Translations under genes and position numbers: made by a program
Notes under the pieces: generated by a model
Databases searched by the model: none
Told to the model about the DNA's origin: nothing
Seen by the model: only the letters and a program-made list of their open reading frames with translations
Assembly: GCA_016200895.1 (NCBI GenBank)
Contig: JACQDX010000120.1
Location: forward strand, 1-52,338
From: Burkholderiales bacterium
GTDB taxonomy: Bacteria; Pseudomonadota; Gammaproteobacteria; Burkholderiales; Burkholderiaceae_D
DNA length: 52,338 nucleotides
Reading direction: 5' to 3'
Shown here: positions 40,104 to 49,397 of the stretch, piece after piece
How the letters are laid out: each line of letters opens with the position of its first letter
How positions within the stretch are numbered: the first letter of the stretch is position 1

Positions 40104-42929
40104 GTGAAAACATTACAAAAATTTTTACAGCGATGGCAACAGCGAGGAATCTATACCCGTTTATTTGTACCTATTTTTGTCTTGATTATCGCTGTCAGTT
40201 GTTTGCGTTACTACCTGATGATCAACGGCGAAGTCGCCGACGCCCGACAAAGGATGTCGACCGAACTAAGGCATAGCGCCCATTATCTGATCCCCGCACT
40301 CAGCAACTTGTCTGAACGCAGCGATAGTCAGGCCATACGGCAGCTGTTGATACAGGAAGTACAATCCAGCCCGGTACTCTGGCGTATCACCTGGCAATAT
40401 AAAAAAGAGCAAATCCAGGGGCAAGATGAAATAATCCCGGCATCAAGTTCACCGGCATGGTTTAACCGGCTGTTGTCACTGCAGGCAGAAAGCAGTGCCA
40501 GACAAGTCCCACTGACCAATGGCGATGTCGGCGTGCTACGTCTGGAAACGTCCATTGCTGGTGAAAACACCCACATCTGGGAAAAGGTCATGAGCCAGGC
40601 CAAGATCTCCCTGGCCATCATTTTCACTATTTATTTTTTGCTGGGCCTGATCCTGCGCTCCAACGTCAAAACCTTGCGCAGCTTGGCAGACGCCACAGAC
40701 AAATTCAAGAAGGGCCAGCATTCCATACGCTTGTCAGTCACTGGCACAGCGGAAGCGCGTGCTTTGGCGACCACCTTCAATGGCATGGCCAATGAAGTAC
40801 AGACCCTGCTGATGACCTTGCAGCGCAGCCAGCGCGCCAATAGCGAGCAATTGCACTTCACCTGGCAGTTGCTGCATGCCCTGCCCATCCCGATTTTTTT
40901 CCAGGACCAGTACGGCATCTGCCAGCGCATCAACCGCGCGTGGGAAGAATTGTTTGCTCTCAGTGCCAGTGATGTAGTCGGTCGACCCATGCCCATGCTG
41001 GCACTGGACAATGAACTCCAGCCATCAATAGAAAATGAATATGGCAAGCTGGTCAGTGAAATACAGATACAGGCTGCCGGGCAGATTCTGGATGTCATCT
41101 ATTACCAGGCCAGTTTCACCAATGTCGATGGTGAAACCATAGGCAGCATAGGTGCGCTCATTGATATCAGTGAACGCAACCAGGCACAAACTACACTGGC
41201 GGCAGAAAATGAAAGAGTGGAAACCACCCTGGCATCTATCGGTGATGCGGTTATCAGCACTGATGTTGCTGGGCGCATACTCATGCTTAACAAGGCTGCG
41301 CAACAAATTTGCGGCTGGAATAGAAAGGAAGCACAGACGCTGAAACTGGCCGATATTTTTTCTCTGAGTGACGCCCAGCAGCGTGGTCAACTGGAAGAAT
41401 TTTTGCAGAAAATTTTTCAGAGCGCAGATATCTTGCAGGCGAATAATCAACTATTGACTGCGCGTGGTGGCCAGCAATTTGAAGTGGACTATACGGCAGC
41501 ACCGATCAGGCAAAAAAATGGCACCGTCATGGGCTGTGTGCTGGTATTCCGCGATGTCAGTGAGAAGCATCAACTGATGCAGCAACTCAGCTGGCAGGTG
41601 GGGCACGATATATTGACCGGTTTGGAAAATCGTGCCGCACTGGCAGAACGCTTCAGCACGGCGATACAAACTGCCCATGATCAGGAAACCTGGCTGGCCG
41701 TCTGCCTGCTGGACCTTGATCATTTCCAGGCCATCAATGAAAGCCATGGACAGGAATTTGCCAACAAATTATTGCAGCAAGTTGCACGCCGGCTGGAAAA
41801 CAATGCCGGCAACGAGCACCATGTAGCACGCCTGGGTGGCGATGAATTTGTCGTGTTGCTGCAAAACCAGCGTAACATCGCCGGAGTGGAATTGAACTTG
41901 GCACTATTGCTGGCAGAACTGGTGCAGCCCTATGAAATAGAACAGCAAAGCATCAGCCTCTCGGCCAGTATAGGCGTGGCAATTTATCCGCGTGATGATG
42001 TGAATGCCGATACCTTGCTGCGTTGCGCCGACCAGGCCATGTACCAGGCCAAGCTGAATGGCCGCAATCAATTCCATTTATTCGATGCCGAGCGAGACCA
42101 GCAATTGCGCACGCACCACAATCAGCGCGCCCGCATACGCCAGGCATTACAGCAAGGCGAGATGCGTTTGTACTTCCAGCCCAAGGTGAATATGCGTCTG
42201 GGTAGCATAGTCGGCATGGAAGCGCTGCTGCGCTGGCAGCATCCAGAGCAGGGCATCGTCGGTCCTTTGAATTTCCTTCCACTGATAGAACATACTGACC
42301 TGATCATCGATGTCGGTGATTTCGTCTTGCAACAAGCGATGGAGCAATTGCGGATATGGACGCATCTGCATGTGGACTGGGTGATCAGCGTGAATATCGC
42401 CGCCCGCCATTTCCAGTGCAAGGATTTTGTCGAACGCCTGCGTACCGTACTGGCGGCCTACCCCGATGTTGCTCCTCAGCGTCTGGAAATAGAGATACTG
42501 GAATCGGCGGCTATCAAAGATATCCAGTATGTACGCGAAGTCATGCTGGCCTGCCAGCAAATCGGCGTCAGCTTTGCCCTTGATGATTTTGGTACCGGTT
42601 ATTCTTCACTGTCCTATTTGAAACGCCTGCCCGCCGATACCCTGAAAATCGACCAGAGCTTTGTCCGTGATATGCTGGAAGACAAGGATGACCTGGCCGT
42701 CATCAGCGCCGTTATCGGCCTGGCGCGCGCCTTCAACCGTGGCGTGATCGCAGAAGGCGTGGAGAGTGCCGAGCATGGCGTCGCCCTCATGCGCCTGGGT
42801 TGCGAACTGGCACAAGGCTACGGTGTCGCCCGCCCCATGCCTGCGGGGCAAGTCGAGGCATGGGCTGACAGCTATGTCGCCCCCCTGATCTGGGGACATG
42901 GCAAAGGCCTGGAGTGGGAAGGTGCCTGA
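40104..42929 (+). CDS. membrane-anchored PAS-GGDEF-EAL protein (c-di-GMP turnover)
   Basis: A 941-residue protein from GTG 40104; no ATG lies near the N-terminus and no Shine-Dalgarno is apparent. TM1 is about 19-40, then a periplasmic sensor part, TM2 about 170-190, a HAMP-like linker (LRSLADATDKFKKGQHSIRL), two PAS domains (about 255-365 and 370-495), GGDEF (GGDEF intact at 578-582) and EAL (EAL at 706-708, DDFGTGYSSLSYLKR later). The RxxD inhibitory site upstream of GGDEF is replaced by GNEH, so product inhibition is probably lost. Both catalytic motifs are intact, so either synthesis or breakdown of c-di-GMP is possible. Confidence 0.92.
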   Translation: MKTLQKFLQRWQQRGIYTRLFVPIFVLIIAVSCLRYYLMINGEVADARQRMSTELRHSAHYLIPALSNLSERSDSQAIRQLLIQEVQSSPVLWRITWQYKKEQIQGQDEIIPASSSPAWFNRLLSLQAESSARQVPLTNGDVGVLRLETSIAGENTHIWEKVMSQAKISLAIIFTIYFLLGLILRSNVKTLRSLADATDKFKKGQHSIRLSVTGTAEARALATTFNGMANEVQTLLMTLQRSQRANSEQLHFTWQLLHALPIPIFFQDQYGICQRINRAWEELFALSASDVVGRPMPMLALDNELQPSIENEYGKLVSEIQIQAAGQILDVIYYQASFTNVDGETIGSIGALIDISERNQAQTTLAAENERVETTLASIGDAVISTDVAGRILMLNKAAQQICGWNRKEAQTLKLADIFSLSDAQQRGQLEEFLQKIFQSADILQANNQLLTARGGQQFEVDYTAAPIRQKNGTVMGCVLVFRDVSEKHQLMQQLSWQVGHDILTGLENRAALAERFSTAIQTAHDQETWLAVCLLDLDHFQAINESHGQEFANKLLQQVARRLENNAGNEHHVARLGGDEFVVLLQNQRNIAGVELNLALLLAELVQPYEIEQQSISLSASIGVAIYPRDDVNADTLLRCADQAMYQAKLNGRNQFHLFDAERDQQLRTHHNQRARIRQALQQGEMRLYFQPKVNMRLGSIVGMEALLRWQHPEQGIVGPLNFLPLIEHTDLIIDVGDFVLQQAMEQLRIWTHLHVDWVISVNIAARHFQCKDFVERLRTVLAAYPDVAPQRLEIEILESAAIKDIQYVREVMLACQQIGVSFALDDFGTGYSSLSYLKRLPADTLKIDQSFVRDMLEDKDDLAVISAVIGLARAFNRGVIAEGVESAEHGVALMRLGCELAQGYGVARPMPAGQVEAWADSYVAPLIWGHGKGLEWEGA

Positions 42930-42967
42930 AACTAAAGCGTTTGAATCAACAAGATGATGGAGACACT

Positions 42968-43381
42968 ATGCAAACAATCAGCGGCCAATGCAGTTGCGGA
43001 AAAATCAGCTATCACTATCCAGCACCTGCATTGCAAATCGTGGCCTGCCATTGCGGCCTGTGCCGCCGTATGACGGGGGCAGCATTATCATCCTACGTCG
43101 TCGTAAAAGCTGCTGAGCTGGTATTCACCCAGGGTCGGGAATTACTGAAAAGCTATACCGTCACATCACGTACCCAGCGCCATTTTTGTACTGACTGCGG
43201 CACGCCCCTGTATAACTCCAATCCGGAAACATATGCAGGTCTCAGCATGCTGTATCTGGGCACAGTCAACCAGCATGAAAGCCTGGCACCACGCATGGAT
43301 ATTTATTGTGAAAATAAACTGTCCTGGTTAAGCACAGCGGACAGCAGCAAGCATTTTGAGCAGACGCCGCGCAAACCCTGA
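42968..43381 (+). CDS. GFA-family zinc-binding protein (glutathione-dependent formaldehyde-activating-like)
   Basis: A 137-residue protein. The zinc ligands are visible as GQCSCGKISY (CxC), CHCGLCRRMTGA (CxxC) and HFCTDCGTPLY (CxxC), the pattern of the GFA/CENP-V fold. ATG 42968 follows a GGAGA sequence by about six bases; the frame extends to 42914, overlapping the GGDEF/EAL gene. Biochemical function of most GFA proteins is unproven, despite the name. It may be co-transcribed with the preceding gene (38-base gap). Confidence 0.88.
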   Translation: MQTISGQCSCGKISYHYPAPALQIVACHCGLCRRMTGAALSSYVVVKAAELVFTQGRELLKSYTVTSRTQRHFCTDCGTPLYNSNPETYAGLSMLYLGTVNQHESLAPRMDIYCENKLSWLSTADSSKHFEQTPRKP

Positions 43382-43384
43382 AAC

Positions 43385-43421
43385 AAAAAAAGCGTGTCCC
43401 ATTTTCTGGAACACGCTTTTT
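43385..43421. terminator. bidirectional terminator between GFA and S46 genes
   Basis: GCGTGTCCC (43392-43400) pairs with GGAACACGC (43408-43416) with one mismatch, flanked by A runs left and T runs right, as expected between convergent genes. Confidence 0.85.
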
Positions 43422-43437
43422 GCAAGAATCAAACAGC

Positions 43438-45573
43438 TTATTTCGCTGGATACCTGATCGTCATTTCCTTCAACAGATTATCGGCATGATCAACTTCTTT
43501 CATGACCCATAGCATATAGCGTATATCGACATGAATGGCTCGGGTGATGGCAGTATCGAAATACCAGTCCTTGGTAATTGATTCATAGGTTGAATCAAAA
43601 TTCAAACCCACCAGTTCACCATTTTTATTCAAGACAGCAGAACCTGAATTGCCGCCGGTAGTGTCAGCACTGGACAGGAAGTTGACAGGCACGGTTTGCA
43701 GGACATTGTCCTTGAACACGCCATAGCGTTTTTCCTTTACGGCAGTCAATAAATTTTCCTGCATATTGAAAGGTGCTTTGCCGGTGTGTTTTTCAACTAT
43801 GCCTTCGACTGTCGTGAACGGGCCCTTGATAATACCATCACGCGGTGAATAAGGTGCTACCGTGCCATAAGTCACACGCAGGGTGGAATTGGCGTCTGGA
43901 TAGACTGGCTTGCCCTGGGATTTTTTCCATTCTATGACGGCTTGCATGTATTGCGGGATGATACGTTCCAGATTGCCATCCAGCTCTTTGCGGCGGTCTT
44001 CGAGTGACATGGCAGTGTCATGCAGTTTCACGGCCAGGCGCACGAAAGCGTCATCCGATTGCTCGAAAGCCTTGCTGTCCTTGCCCATCCAGGCCAGACG
44101 TTTGGAGGTTTCACCCATGCTGCTTTGCTGATACAGACTGGCCACACTCTCCGGTGTCGGCAACAATACATCCAGACCTTTTGGATGTGATGTGGCTGGC
44201 AATTTATTATATCTTTGCAGTGCTGCGGTGAACCTGGCCTGATCAACATTTTGCGAATAGGATTGTTCCAGGCGGCTGAGTTTGCCAGCAATGATATTCA
44301 TGTCACGCTGCTGGTAGCCGGGCTGACGTTCAGCATCCGGTTTTGTGCTTTCCACCGCAAGGCGGTACAGGGTGCGTGCACTCTTCAGCATTTCACTGGT
44401 GCTGGCAACCGACCAGGCAAATTCTTCTTCTGACATCGCCATATCGGCAGCGATGACAGCATCAAGTTCTTTCAGCATATCCTTGCTACTGCCATGTTGG
44501 GCATACCAGCGGCGGAATTCTGTATCTTGCCCATCCTTGATGGCAGCGATGTCCTTGCGGGCAAAACCTTCCAGCAAACCCTCAGTCTTTTTCAAACCAT
44601 TATTGAGACCTTTAGCCACACTGGCATAGCGTACACCGGCACCGACATTGCCGGATGTTGCAGCAGCGATGACGGCCAGGTCGGCTTGGGATTCAGCCAC
44701 TTTGGCGGGATAACTGACATCACGGGCAAAGCGTATTTCTGCAGGTAACTTATAACGGCTGGTGCGGCCTGGATAACCCGCCAGCAAGATCGGATCACCA
44801 TTCTTCAAACCCTGGGCAGATACGACGAGGAAGTCTTTTGACTGATACGGCACATTCTCGACAGACAGATCAGCAGGGCGGCCATCCTTGCCCACATAGG
44901 CACGCAGGAAGGCATAGTCGCCGGTATGACGCGGCCATTCAAAATTATCGACCTCACCACCAAAATTGCCTATCTTGTCTGAGGGTGCATAGACCAGGCG
45001 CACGTCACGTATCATGATCTGGCGTATCAGGTAGTACTCAAGACCACGATGGAAACTGGGGACGGAACAGCGATATGCCTTGTCTTGTTCACAGTCAGCA
45101 ATCAAGGCCTTGATGCGGTTTACCACGTGCTCGGCCCTGGCGCGGCCAGACATCGCAGCAGTCAAACCCTGGTTGATTTGCGCAGTGACATTCTCGACTT
45201 TTTCAGTGATGTACATGCGCGAGTCGAGGCCTGCTGGCAATTCTTCTGTCAGTGTCTTCGCCAAAAACCCATTCGCGATATAATTTTTTTCCGCTGTCGA
45301 ATTTCTTTGTACAGCACCATAAGCACAATGATGATTGGTCACCACCAGACCAGTGTTCGACACAAAAGAAGCTGAACAACCGCCGAGTGACACCATCGCT
45401 GACATGGGGTGTTTTTGCAAATCCGCCAATTTTTCTGCTGGCACATTGATGCCTATGCGTTTCAATTCAGATTTCAGTTGCGGCAACTGGTAGGGTTGCC
45501 ACTGACCTTCATCAGCGTAAGCAGTTGAAACAATACCAGCAAGGGCCAGCGGAAAAGCAAGGACTTTAAACAA
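43438..45573 (-). CDS. S46-family dipeptidyl-peptidase (DPP7/DPP11-like)
   Basis: A 711-residue exported serine peptidase that removes dipeptides. I start at TTG 45573 because GGAG lies six bases upstream and the product then opens with a clean signal peptide (FKVLAFPLALAGIVSTAYA); ATGs at 45603 and 45609 would add a polar leader. The catalytic His is in VVTNHHCAYGA (about residues 80-84), the Asp in the VDNFEWPRHTGDYAFLRAY region, and the Ser in TTGGNSGSAV. Eighteen residues after that Ser, in LNFDSTYES, sits a Ser where known enzymes have Gly or Arg. The length fits the family (about 700). It lies alone, convergent with the GFA gene. Confidence 0.9.
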   Translation of the reverse strand: MFKVLAFPLALAGIVSTAYADEGQWQPYQLPQLKSELKRIGINVPAEKLADLQKHPMSAMVSLGGCSASFVSNTGLVVTNHHCAYGAVQRNSTAEKNYIANGFLAKTLTEELPAGLDSRMYITEKVENVTAQINQGLTAAMSGRARAEHVVNRIKALIADCEQDKAYRCSVPSFHRGLEYYLIRQIMIRDVRLVYAPSDKIGNFGGEVDNFEWPRHTGDYAFLRAYVGKDGRPADLSVENVPYQSKDFLVVSAQGLKNGDPILLAGYPGRTSRYKLPAEIRFARDVSYPAKVAESQADLAVIAAATSGNVGAGVRYASVAKGLNNGLKKTEGLLEGFARKDIAAIKDGQDTEFRRWYAQHGSSKDMLKELDAVIAADMAMSEEEFAWSVASTSEMLKSARTLYRLAVESTKPDAERQPGYQQRDMNIIAGKLSRLEQSYSQNVDQARFTAALQRYNKLPATSHPKGLDVLLPTPESVASLYQQSSMGETSKRLAWMGKDSKAFEQSDDAFVRLAVKLHDTAMSLEDRRKELDGNLERIIPQYMQAVIEWKKSQGKPVYPDANSTLRVTYGTVAPYSPRDGIIKGPFTTVEGIVEKHTGKAPFNMQENLLTAVKEKRYGVFKDNVLQTVPVNFLSSADTTGGNSGSAVLNKNGELVGLNFDSTYESITKDWYFDTAITRAIHVDIRYMLWVMKEVDHADNLLKEMTIRYPAK

Positions 45574-45932
45574 AATACACTCCAAATTAAATTCTGAGGG
45601 CATGCACATGAATCATGGGCGGCAGTATCGCGCTGCGCCTGCCACCAGCAAGCAGCTTGAATAGCAAGGCCGGTAGGGGCATTTTAACTCATGCACATTA
45701 ATTGACTAATTGCCATGAAATAGAAGCAGTTAGGCACAAATACAGACATATCTTAGCTGAAATAGTTCCTGCATTTCTCCATAGTAATGTAGTAATTTTA
45801 ATACTATTCCATTTAGTGAAATAATGAATTGAAAATTTAGTCTATTCCTCTATTTCAATGAAACGTACAAACTATGGTCCATGCAATTGCATATCAATAC
45901 CTTCACCTAAACCTCAATTGAATGGAAATATC
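45574..45932. other. 359-base AT-rich divergent intergenic region
   Basis: No gene is seen between the divergent S46 and AhpD-like genes. It should contain both promoters; no clear -35/-10 pair stands out. Confidence 0.5.
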
Positions 45933-46466
45933 ATGAGCCGCATCAATCTCGTCACCAAAGAAACTGCCAACGCTGAACAACTGGCCCTGCTGGAAGCGAT
46001 ACAAACAAAGCTGGGCATGGTCCCGAATTTTTTGAAAGTCTTTGCCAATTCCCCTGCTGCCCTGCGTGCCTTTCTGGGCTTGCATGGCATTGCTGGTGAA
46101 GGCAGCCTTGACCCGCAAACCCGCGAGCGTATTGCCCTGGCGGTTGCACAAAAAAATTCCTGTGAATATTGCGTCTCTGCCCACACCGCCATAGGCCGTG
46201 GTACTGGCTTGAACAATGAAGAGATGGCTGCCAATCGTGCAGGCAGCAGCCAGGATGTGAAAGCCGCCGTCGCCGTAAAATTCGCCCGCTCGCTGGTGGA
46301 ACATAGTGGTGAAGTCACCACGGCAGAAATTCTGGAGATGCGCGACCAAGGTTACAGCGATGCAGACATTGTCGAAGTCATCACCCATGTAGGTATGAAT
46401 ATCCTGACGAATATCCTGGGCAAAGCCAGCCGCCTGGAAATCGACTTCCCTAAAGTCAGCCTGTAA
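45933..46466 (+). CDS. AhpD-like carboxymuconolactone decarboxylase-family protein
   Basis: A 177-residue protein with the AhpD/CMD fold. The redox motif is SCEYCVSAHT (Cys77, Cys80, His84), as in peroxidase-type AhpD proteins, with the helical core LDPQTRERIALAVAQKN and DIVEVITHVGMNILTN. ATG 45933 is preceded by TGGAAA; an extension to 45858 is unlikely. Expected to be an alkylhydroperoxidase-like thiol protein. It is followed after 39 bases by the PNPOx-FNR-ferredoxin fusion gene, and the two are probably an operon. Confidence 0.9.
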   Translation: MSRINLVTKETANAEQLALLEAIQTKLGMVPNFLKVFANSPAALRAFLGLHGIAGEGSLDPQTRERIALAVAQKNSCEYCVSAHTAIGRGTGLNNEEMAANRAGSSQDVKAAVAVKFARSLVEHSGEVTTAEILEMRDQGYSDADIVEVITHVGMNILTNILGKASRLEIDFPKVSL

Positions 46467-46505
46467 ATCCGGAAAACCCTGTCCCGTAACAGCAAGGAAA
46501 TCATC

Positions 46506-48086
46506 ATGTCACGCGCATTTGCCGATATCAGTTTTACCCCTAGCGTGAAAGCAGCGCAAAGTCTGTATGGCAGTCGCGAAGCCAATCGCGGTTTTGAACT
46601 GGTGAAAGAAAAACGCGATTCCCTGCTGCCGCAGGACATGGAATTCATCGCTGCCCGCGACAGCTTTTACCAGGCGACGATATCAGAAAACGGCTGGCCC
46701 TATGTACAGCACCGTGGTGGGCCAGCCGGGTTCCTTAAAATTCTCGATGACAAAACCATCGCTTATGCAGATTTTTCCGGTAATGCCCAATACCTGAGCG
46801 TAGGCAATCTGTTTGCCAGCGACAGGATATCTTTGATACTCATGGATTATGCCAACCGCCGTCGAATGAAAATATGGGGGCATGCAAAAATCATTCATGA
46901 AGAGGACGATGTTCGCCTGATTGCCAGACTAGAAATGCCTGACTACCGCGCCCGTGTAGAACGTGCTGTTGTGATCACGGTAGAAGCCATAGAATGGAAT
47001 TGCCCGCAACATATCACACCCAGGTTTACCGAAAAGGAAGTGCAGGGCATGCTGGCCAGACTGCTGGCTGAGAACAGCCAACTGGAGCAGCAATTAAAGC
47101 AAAAGGCCGCACTAGTAAAACCCGACCGTCTTGGCAATGGCCCGCTGGAACTGGTCATCACAGCCATGCGCCAACTCAGCCCGCGCATACGTGCCTACGA
47201 ATTGCGTGACCCGGCTGGCAAAGACTTGCCCGCCGTCGGTGCCGGTGCGCATTTGCGCGTACCGGTCTTGCTGGCAGGTGGGCAGGCGGCCACGCGTCAC
47301 TACTCTATCAGCTCTGCGGCCGGACAAACTGACAGCTACGAAATTGCCGTACTGGCCGAGCCGAAAGGCCGCGGTGGTTCCAAGGCGGTACATGATCTTT
47401 ATACGCTGGGCATGCACCTGCATTGCGATTTGCCGCGCAATGACTTTGCATTGCATGCGCATGCGGCGCCCGCCATACTGATCACCGGAGGCATAGGCAT
47501 CACCGCCATCAAACCCATGGCCGAACAGTTGGCAACACAAGGGCGGCCATACACTTTGCACTATGCAGGCCGTGAGTTCAGTGCCATGGCCTATTGCGCA
47601 GAGTTACAAATACAACTGGGTGCCTCCTTGCATCTGTATGCGGCAGATCAGCAGCAGCGCCTGGACATGCACAAAATCATGGAAGAAGCCAGTAAGGATA
47701 GCCTGTTCTATATCTGCGGCCCGGCCAGCATGATCGCAGCTGCTCTGAGTACTGCTGCGGCTTTGGGCATAGACCAGCAAAGAGTACGTTATGAAAGATT
47801 TGCTGTGCAAAAATCAACGCAGGATGAAGAAATACGTGTGGAGCTGGCGCGCAGTAAAAAGGTAATCCATGTCCGCGCCGACCAGACTATCTTGCAAGCC
47901 GTGCGCGCCCATGGAGTAGCCGCGCAAGCTGAATGCGAAACCGGCAATTGCGGCACTTGTGCCGTGAAACTGCTGGGGGGACAAGCCCAGCACAGGGATG
48001 CGGTGTTGACAGAAGCAGAGCAAAAAGACCGCATCTGCATCTGTGTCTCACGAGCACAAGCTGGTGAACTGGTGCTTGATCTGTAA
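46506..48086 (+). CDS. PNPOx-FNR-[2Fe-2S] ferredoxin fusion oxidoreductase
   Basis: A 526-residue three-domain protein. The N-terminal split-barrel (about 1-190) is of the pyridoxamine-phosphate-oxidase type (DSFYQATISENGWPYVQHRGG). The middle (about 205-430) is a ferredoxin-NADP reductase module with FAD motif RHYSIS and NAD motif ITGGIGITAIKPM, then YICGPASMI. The C-terminal 80 residues are a plant-type [2Fe-2S] ferredoxin with CETGNCGTC and a final Cys in ICICVSRA. AAGGAA precedes the ATG. It should pass electrons from NAD(P)H through FAD and iron-sulphur to flavin or an external acceptor, perhaps the AhpD-like protein. Confidence 0.9.
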   Translation: MSRAFADISFTPSVKAAQSLYGSREANRGFELVKEKRDSLLPQDMEFIAARDSFYQATISENGWPYVQHRGGPAGFLKILDDKTIAYADFSGNAQYLSVGNLFASDRISLILMDYANRRRMKIWGHAKIIHEEDDVRLIARLEMPDYRARVERAVVITVEAIEWNCPQHITPRFTEKEVQGMLARLLAENSQLEQQLKQKAALVKPDRLGNGPLELVITAMRQLSPRIRAYELRDPAGKDLPAVGAGAHLRVPVLLAGGQAATRHYSISSAAGQTDSYEIAVLAEPKGRGGSKAVHDLYTLGMHLHCDLPRNDFALHAHAAPAILITGGIGITAIKPMAEQLATQGRPYTLHYAGREFSAMAYCAELQIQLGASLHLYAADQQQRLDMHKIMEEASKDSLFYICGPASMIAAALSTAAALGIDQQRVRYERFAVQKSTQDEEIRVELARSKKVIHVRADQTILQAVRAHGVAAQAECETGNCGTCAVKLLGGQAQHRDAVLTEAEQKDRICICVSRAQAGELVLDL

Positions 48087-48088
48087 AT

Positions 48089-48973
48089 CTATTTTTGCAA
48101 GGGCAGGAAGATGTCGGTCACCATCAAGTGCTCAGGCACATCGGGGAAAAAACTTATGCGCTGGAAGAACAAAGGAAAGTCGCGCAAATTGCGCTCGCTT
48201 TGTGGCAACCAGTGGTTATACAAAAAGCGTACGACATTACCCAGTTCAGCATCACTACCAGTATGCCTTAATACAGCACATTCTCCGGCAGGGATAATCT
48301 TGTTGACGATGCCATGTTCATTCTCTGCCACTGGCGCAGTTACTGCTGCAGCGAGGTCAAAGCGAAAATCGGCAGCGGGCGTTTGCTCAGGATCGTCGTA
48401 AATCAGATTAAAAGTCGCGCTGACGCTGGGCGGCAGTTTGTTGAGCTTGCGCCAGGCAATGAAACGCTGGATGCTGTTGGGTAGCAAACCGGGTGCACCG
48501 CGATGTTCCAGCACAGCGATACGGGTTTCAGGGAATGTGACGATGCGTACATCGCTGTTTTGATAAGTAATTGGCATATGCTGTTCTCTCAATTGGACCA
48601 AGGTTGAATTGCTGTCTTGCCAGTTATCCCACTGAGGTTGCTTTCTGAATTGCGCCGGACTGAGACCCAGGCTTTTTTTAAATGCTCGGGAAAAAGCTTC
48701 ACTGCTTTCATAGCCATTATCCAGAGCGATATTGATCACTTGTTTATGGCTGCGAAATGCCAGCTCATACATGGCTTTTTTAAGTCTCAACAATTGTACG
48801 TAGCGAAAGGCCGCGAGACCAAAGTATTCAGAAAACTGCCGGTGAAAATGAAATTTTGAGAAAGCCGCGATTGTGCTTAAACGCTCAACCGATAAATCCT
48901 CATCCAGATGGGTATCGATGTACTGTAATACCCGCAGCATTCTGGCGTGGTAGTTGATATGGCGCTCACTCAA
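48089..48973 (-). CDS. AraC-family regulator with GyrI-like effector domain
   Basis: A 294-residue protein. The N-terminal 110 residues are the double helix-turn-helix (LSTIAAFSKFHFHRQFSEYFG, then NIALDNGYESSEAFSRAFKKSLGLSPAQFR). The C-terminal part is a GyrI-like small-molecule-binding domain (DVRIVTFPETRIAVLEHRG, ADFRFDLAAAV, GECAVLRHTG). This matches the Rob/SbmC-like group. The start is TTG 48973, with GGGAGA five bases upstream; the next in-frame ATG is at residue 12. It ends two bases from the stop of the convergent oxidoreductase gene. Targets may include that operon, but this is only positional. Confidence 0.9.
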   Translation of the reverse strand: MSERHINYHARMLRVLQYIDTHLDEDLSVERLSTIAAFSKFHFHRQFSEYFGLAAFRYVQLLRLKKAMYELAFRSHKQVINIALDNGYESSEAFSRAFKKSLGLSPAQFRKQPQWDNWQDSNSTLVQLREQHMPITYQNSDVRIVTFPETRIAVLEHRGAPGLLPNSIQRFIAWRKLNKLPPSVSATFNLIYDDPEQTPAADFRFDLAAAVTAPVAENEHGIVNKIIPAGECAVLRHTGSDAELGNVVRFLYNHWLPQSERNLRDFPLFFQRISFFPDVPEHLMVTDIFLPLQK

Positions 48974-49055
48974 TGATTTCTCCCTGACAGACTGCAGAAT
49001 AGCCAGCCTGCGGGCTTATCGCATGATAGTTCTTGCTGTGTTTTGTTTTGCGGGT

Positions 49056-49346
49056 TTAGTCAACCCTGTGCCGCATGCGTTCCAGCAAAGCCTGTTCACA
49101 TAATTTGAACACCATATAGGCAGCCATGGCTGCGCAGGCTGACAATATAAGTTCCAGCAACTGTTCCAGCCCACCTTCTACCAGACCCATCCAGCCATTG
49201 TCGAGCAGGTATTCAGCATTGGCACTGAACAGGTGGACAATATCAAAAGACAGTTTGCCAAACACAACGAAACTCAAGGTTAGCAATAGAAAGCAGGCAA
49301 GACTATGCTGGCATAGCCATGTATAGTATTTTCGTTGTCTTGCCAT
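49056..49346 (-). CDS. small membrane protein, uncharacterised
   Basis: A 96-residue protein from ATG 49346, chosen because AAAGGA lies six bases upstream; an upstream TTG at 49361 is weaker. Two hydrophobic segments are seen: about residues 16-32 (LACFLLLTLSFVVFGKL) and 60-80 (LELILSACAAMAAYMVF). The short C-terminal tail is basic (RMRHRVD). I recognise no family. It lies 51 bases downstream of the SRPBCC gene on the same strand and may be in its operon. Confidence 0.65.
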   Translation of the reverse strand: MARQRKYYTWLCQHSLACFLLLTLSFVVFGKLSFDIVHLFSANAEYLLDNGWMGLVEGGLEQLLELILSACAAMAAYMVFKLCEQALLERMRHRVD

Positions 49347-49397
49347 TTCCTGTCCTTTCAAGAATTCTGTTTTGCCTGCATGAGCCGGTAAATAAGT

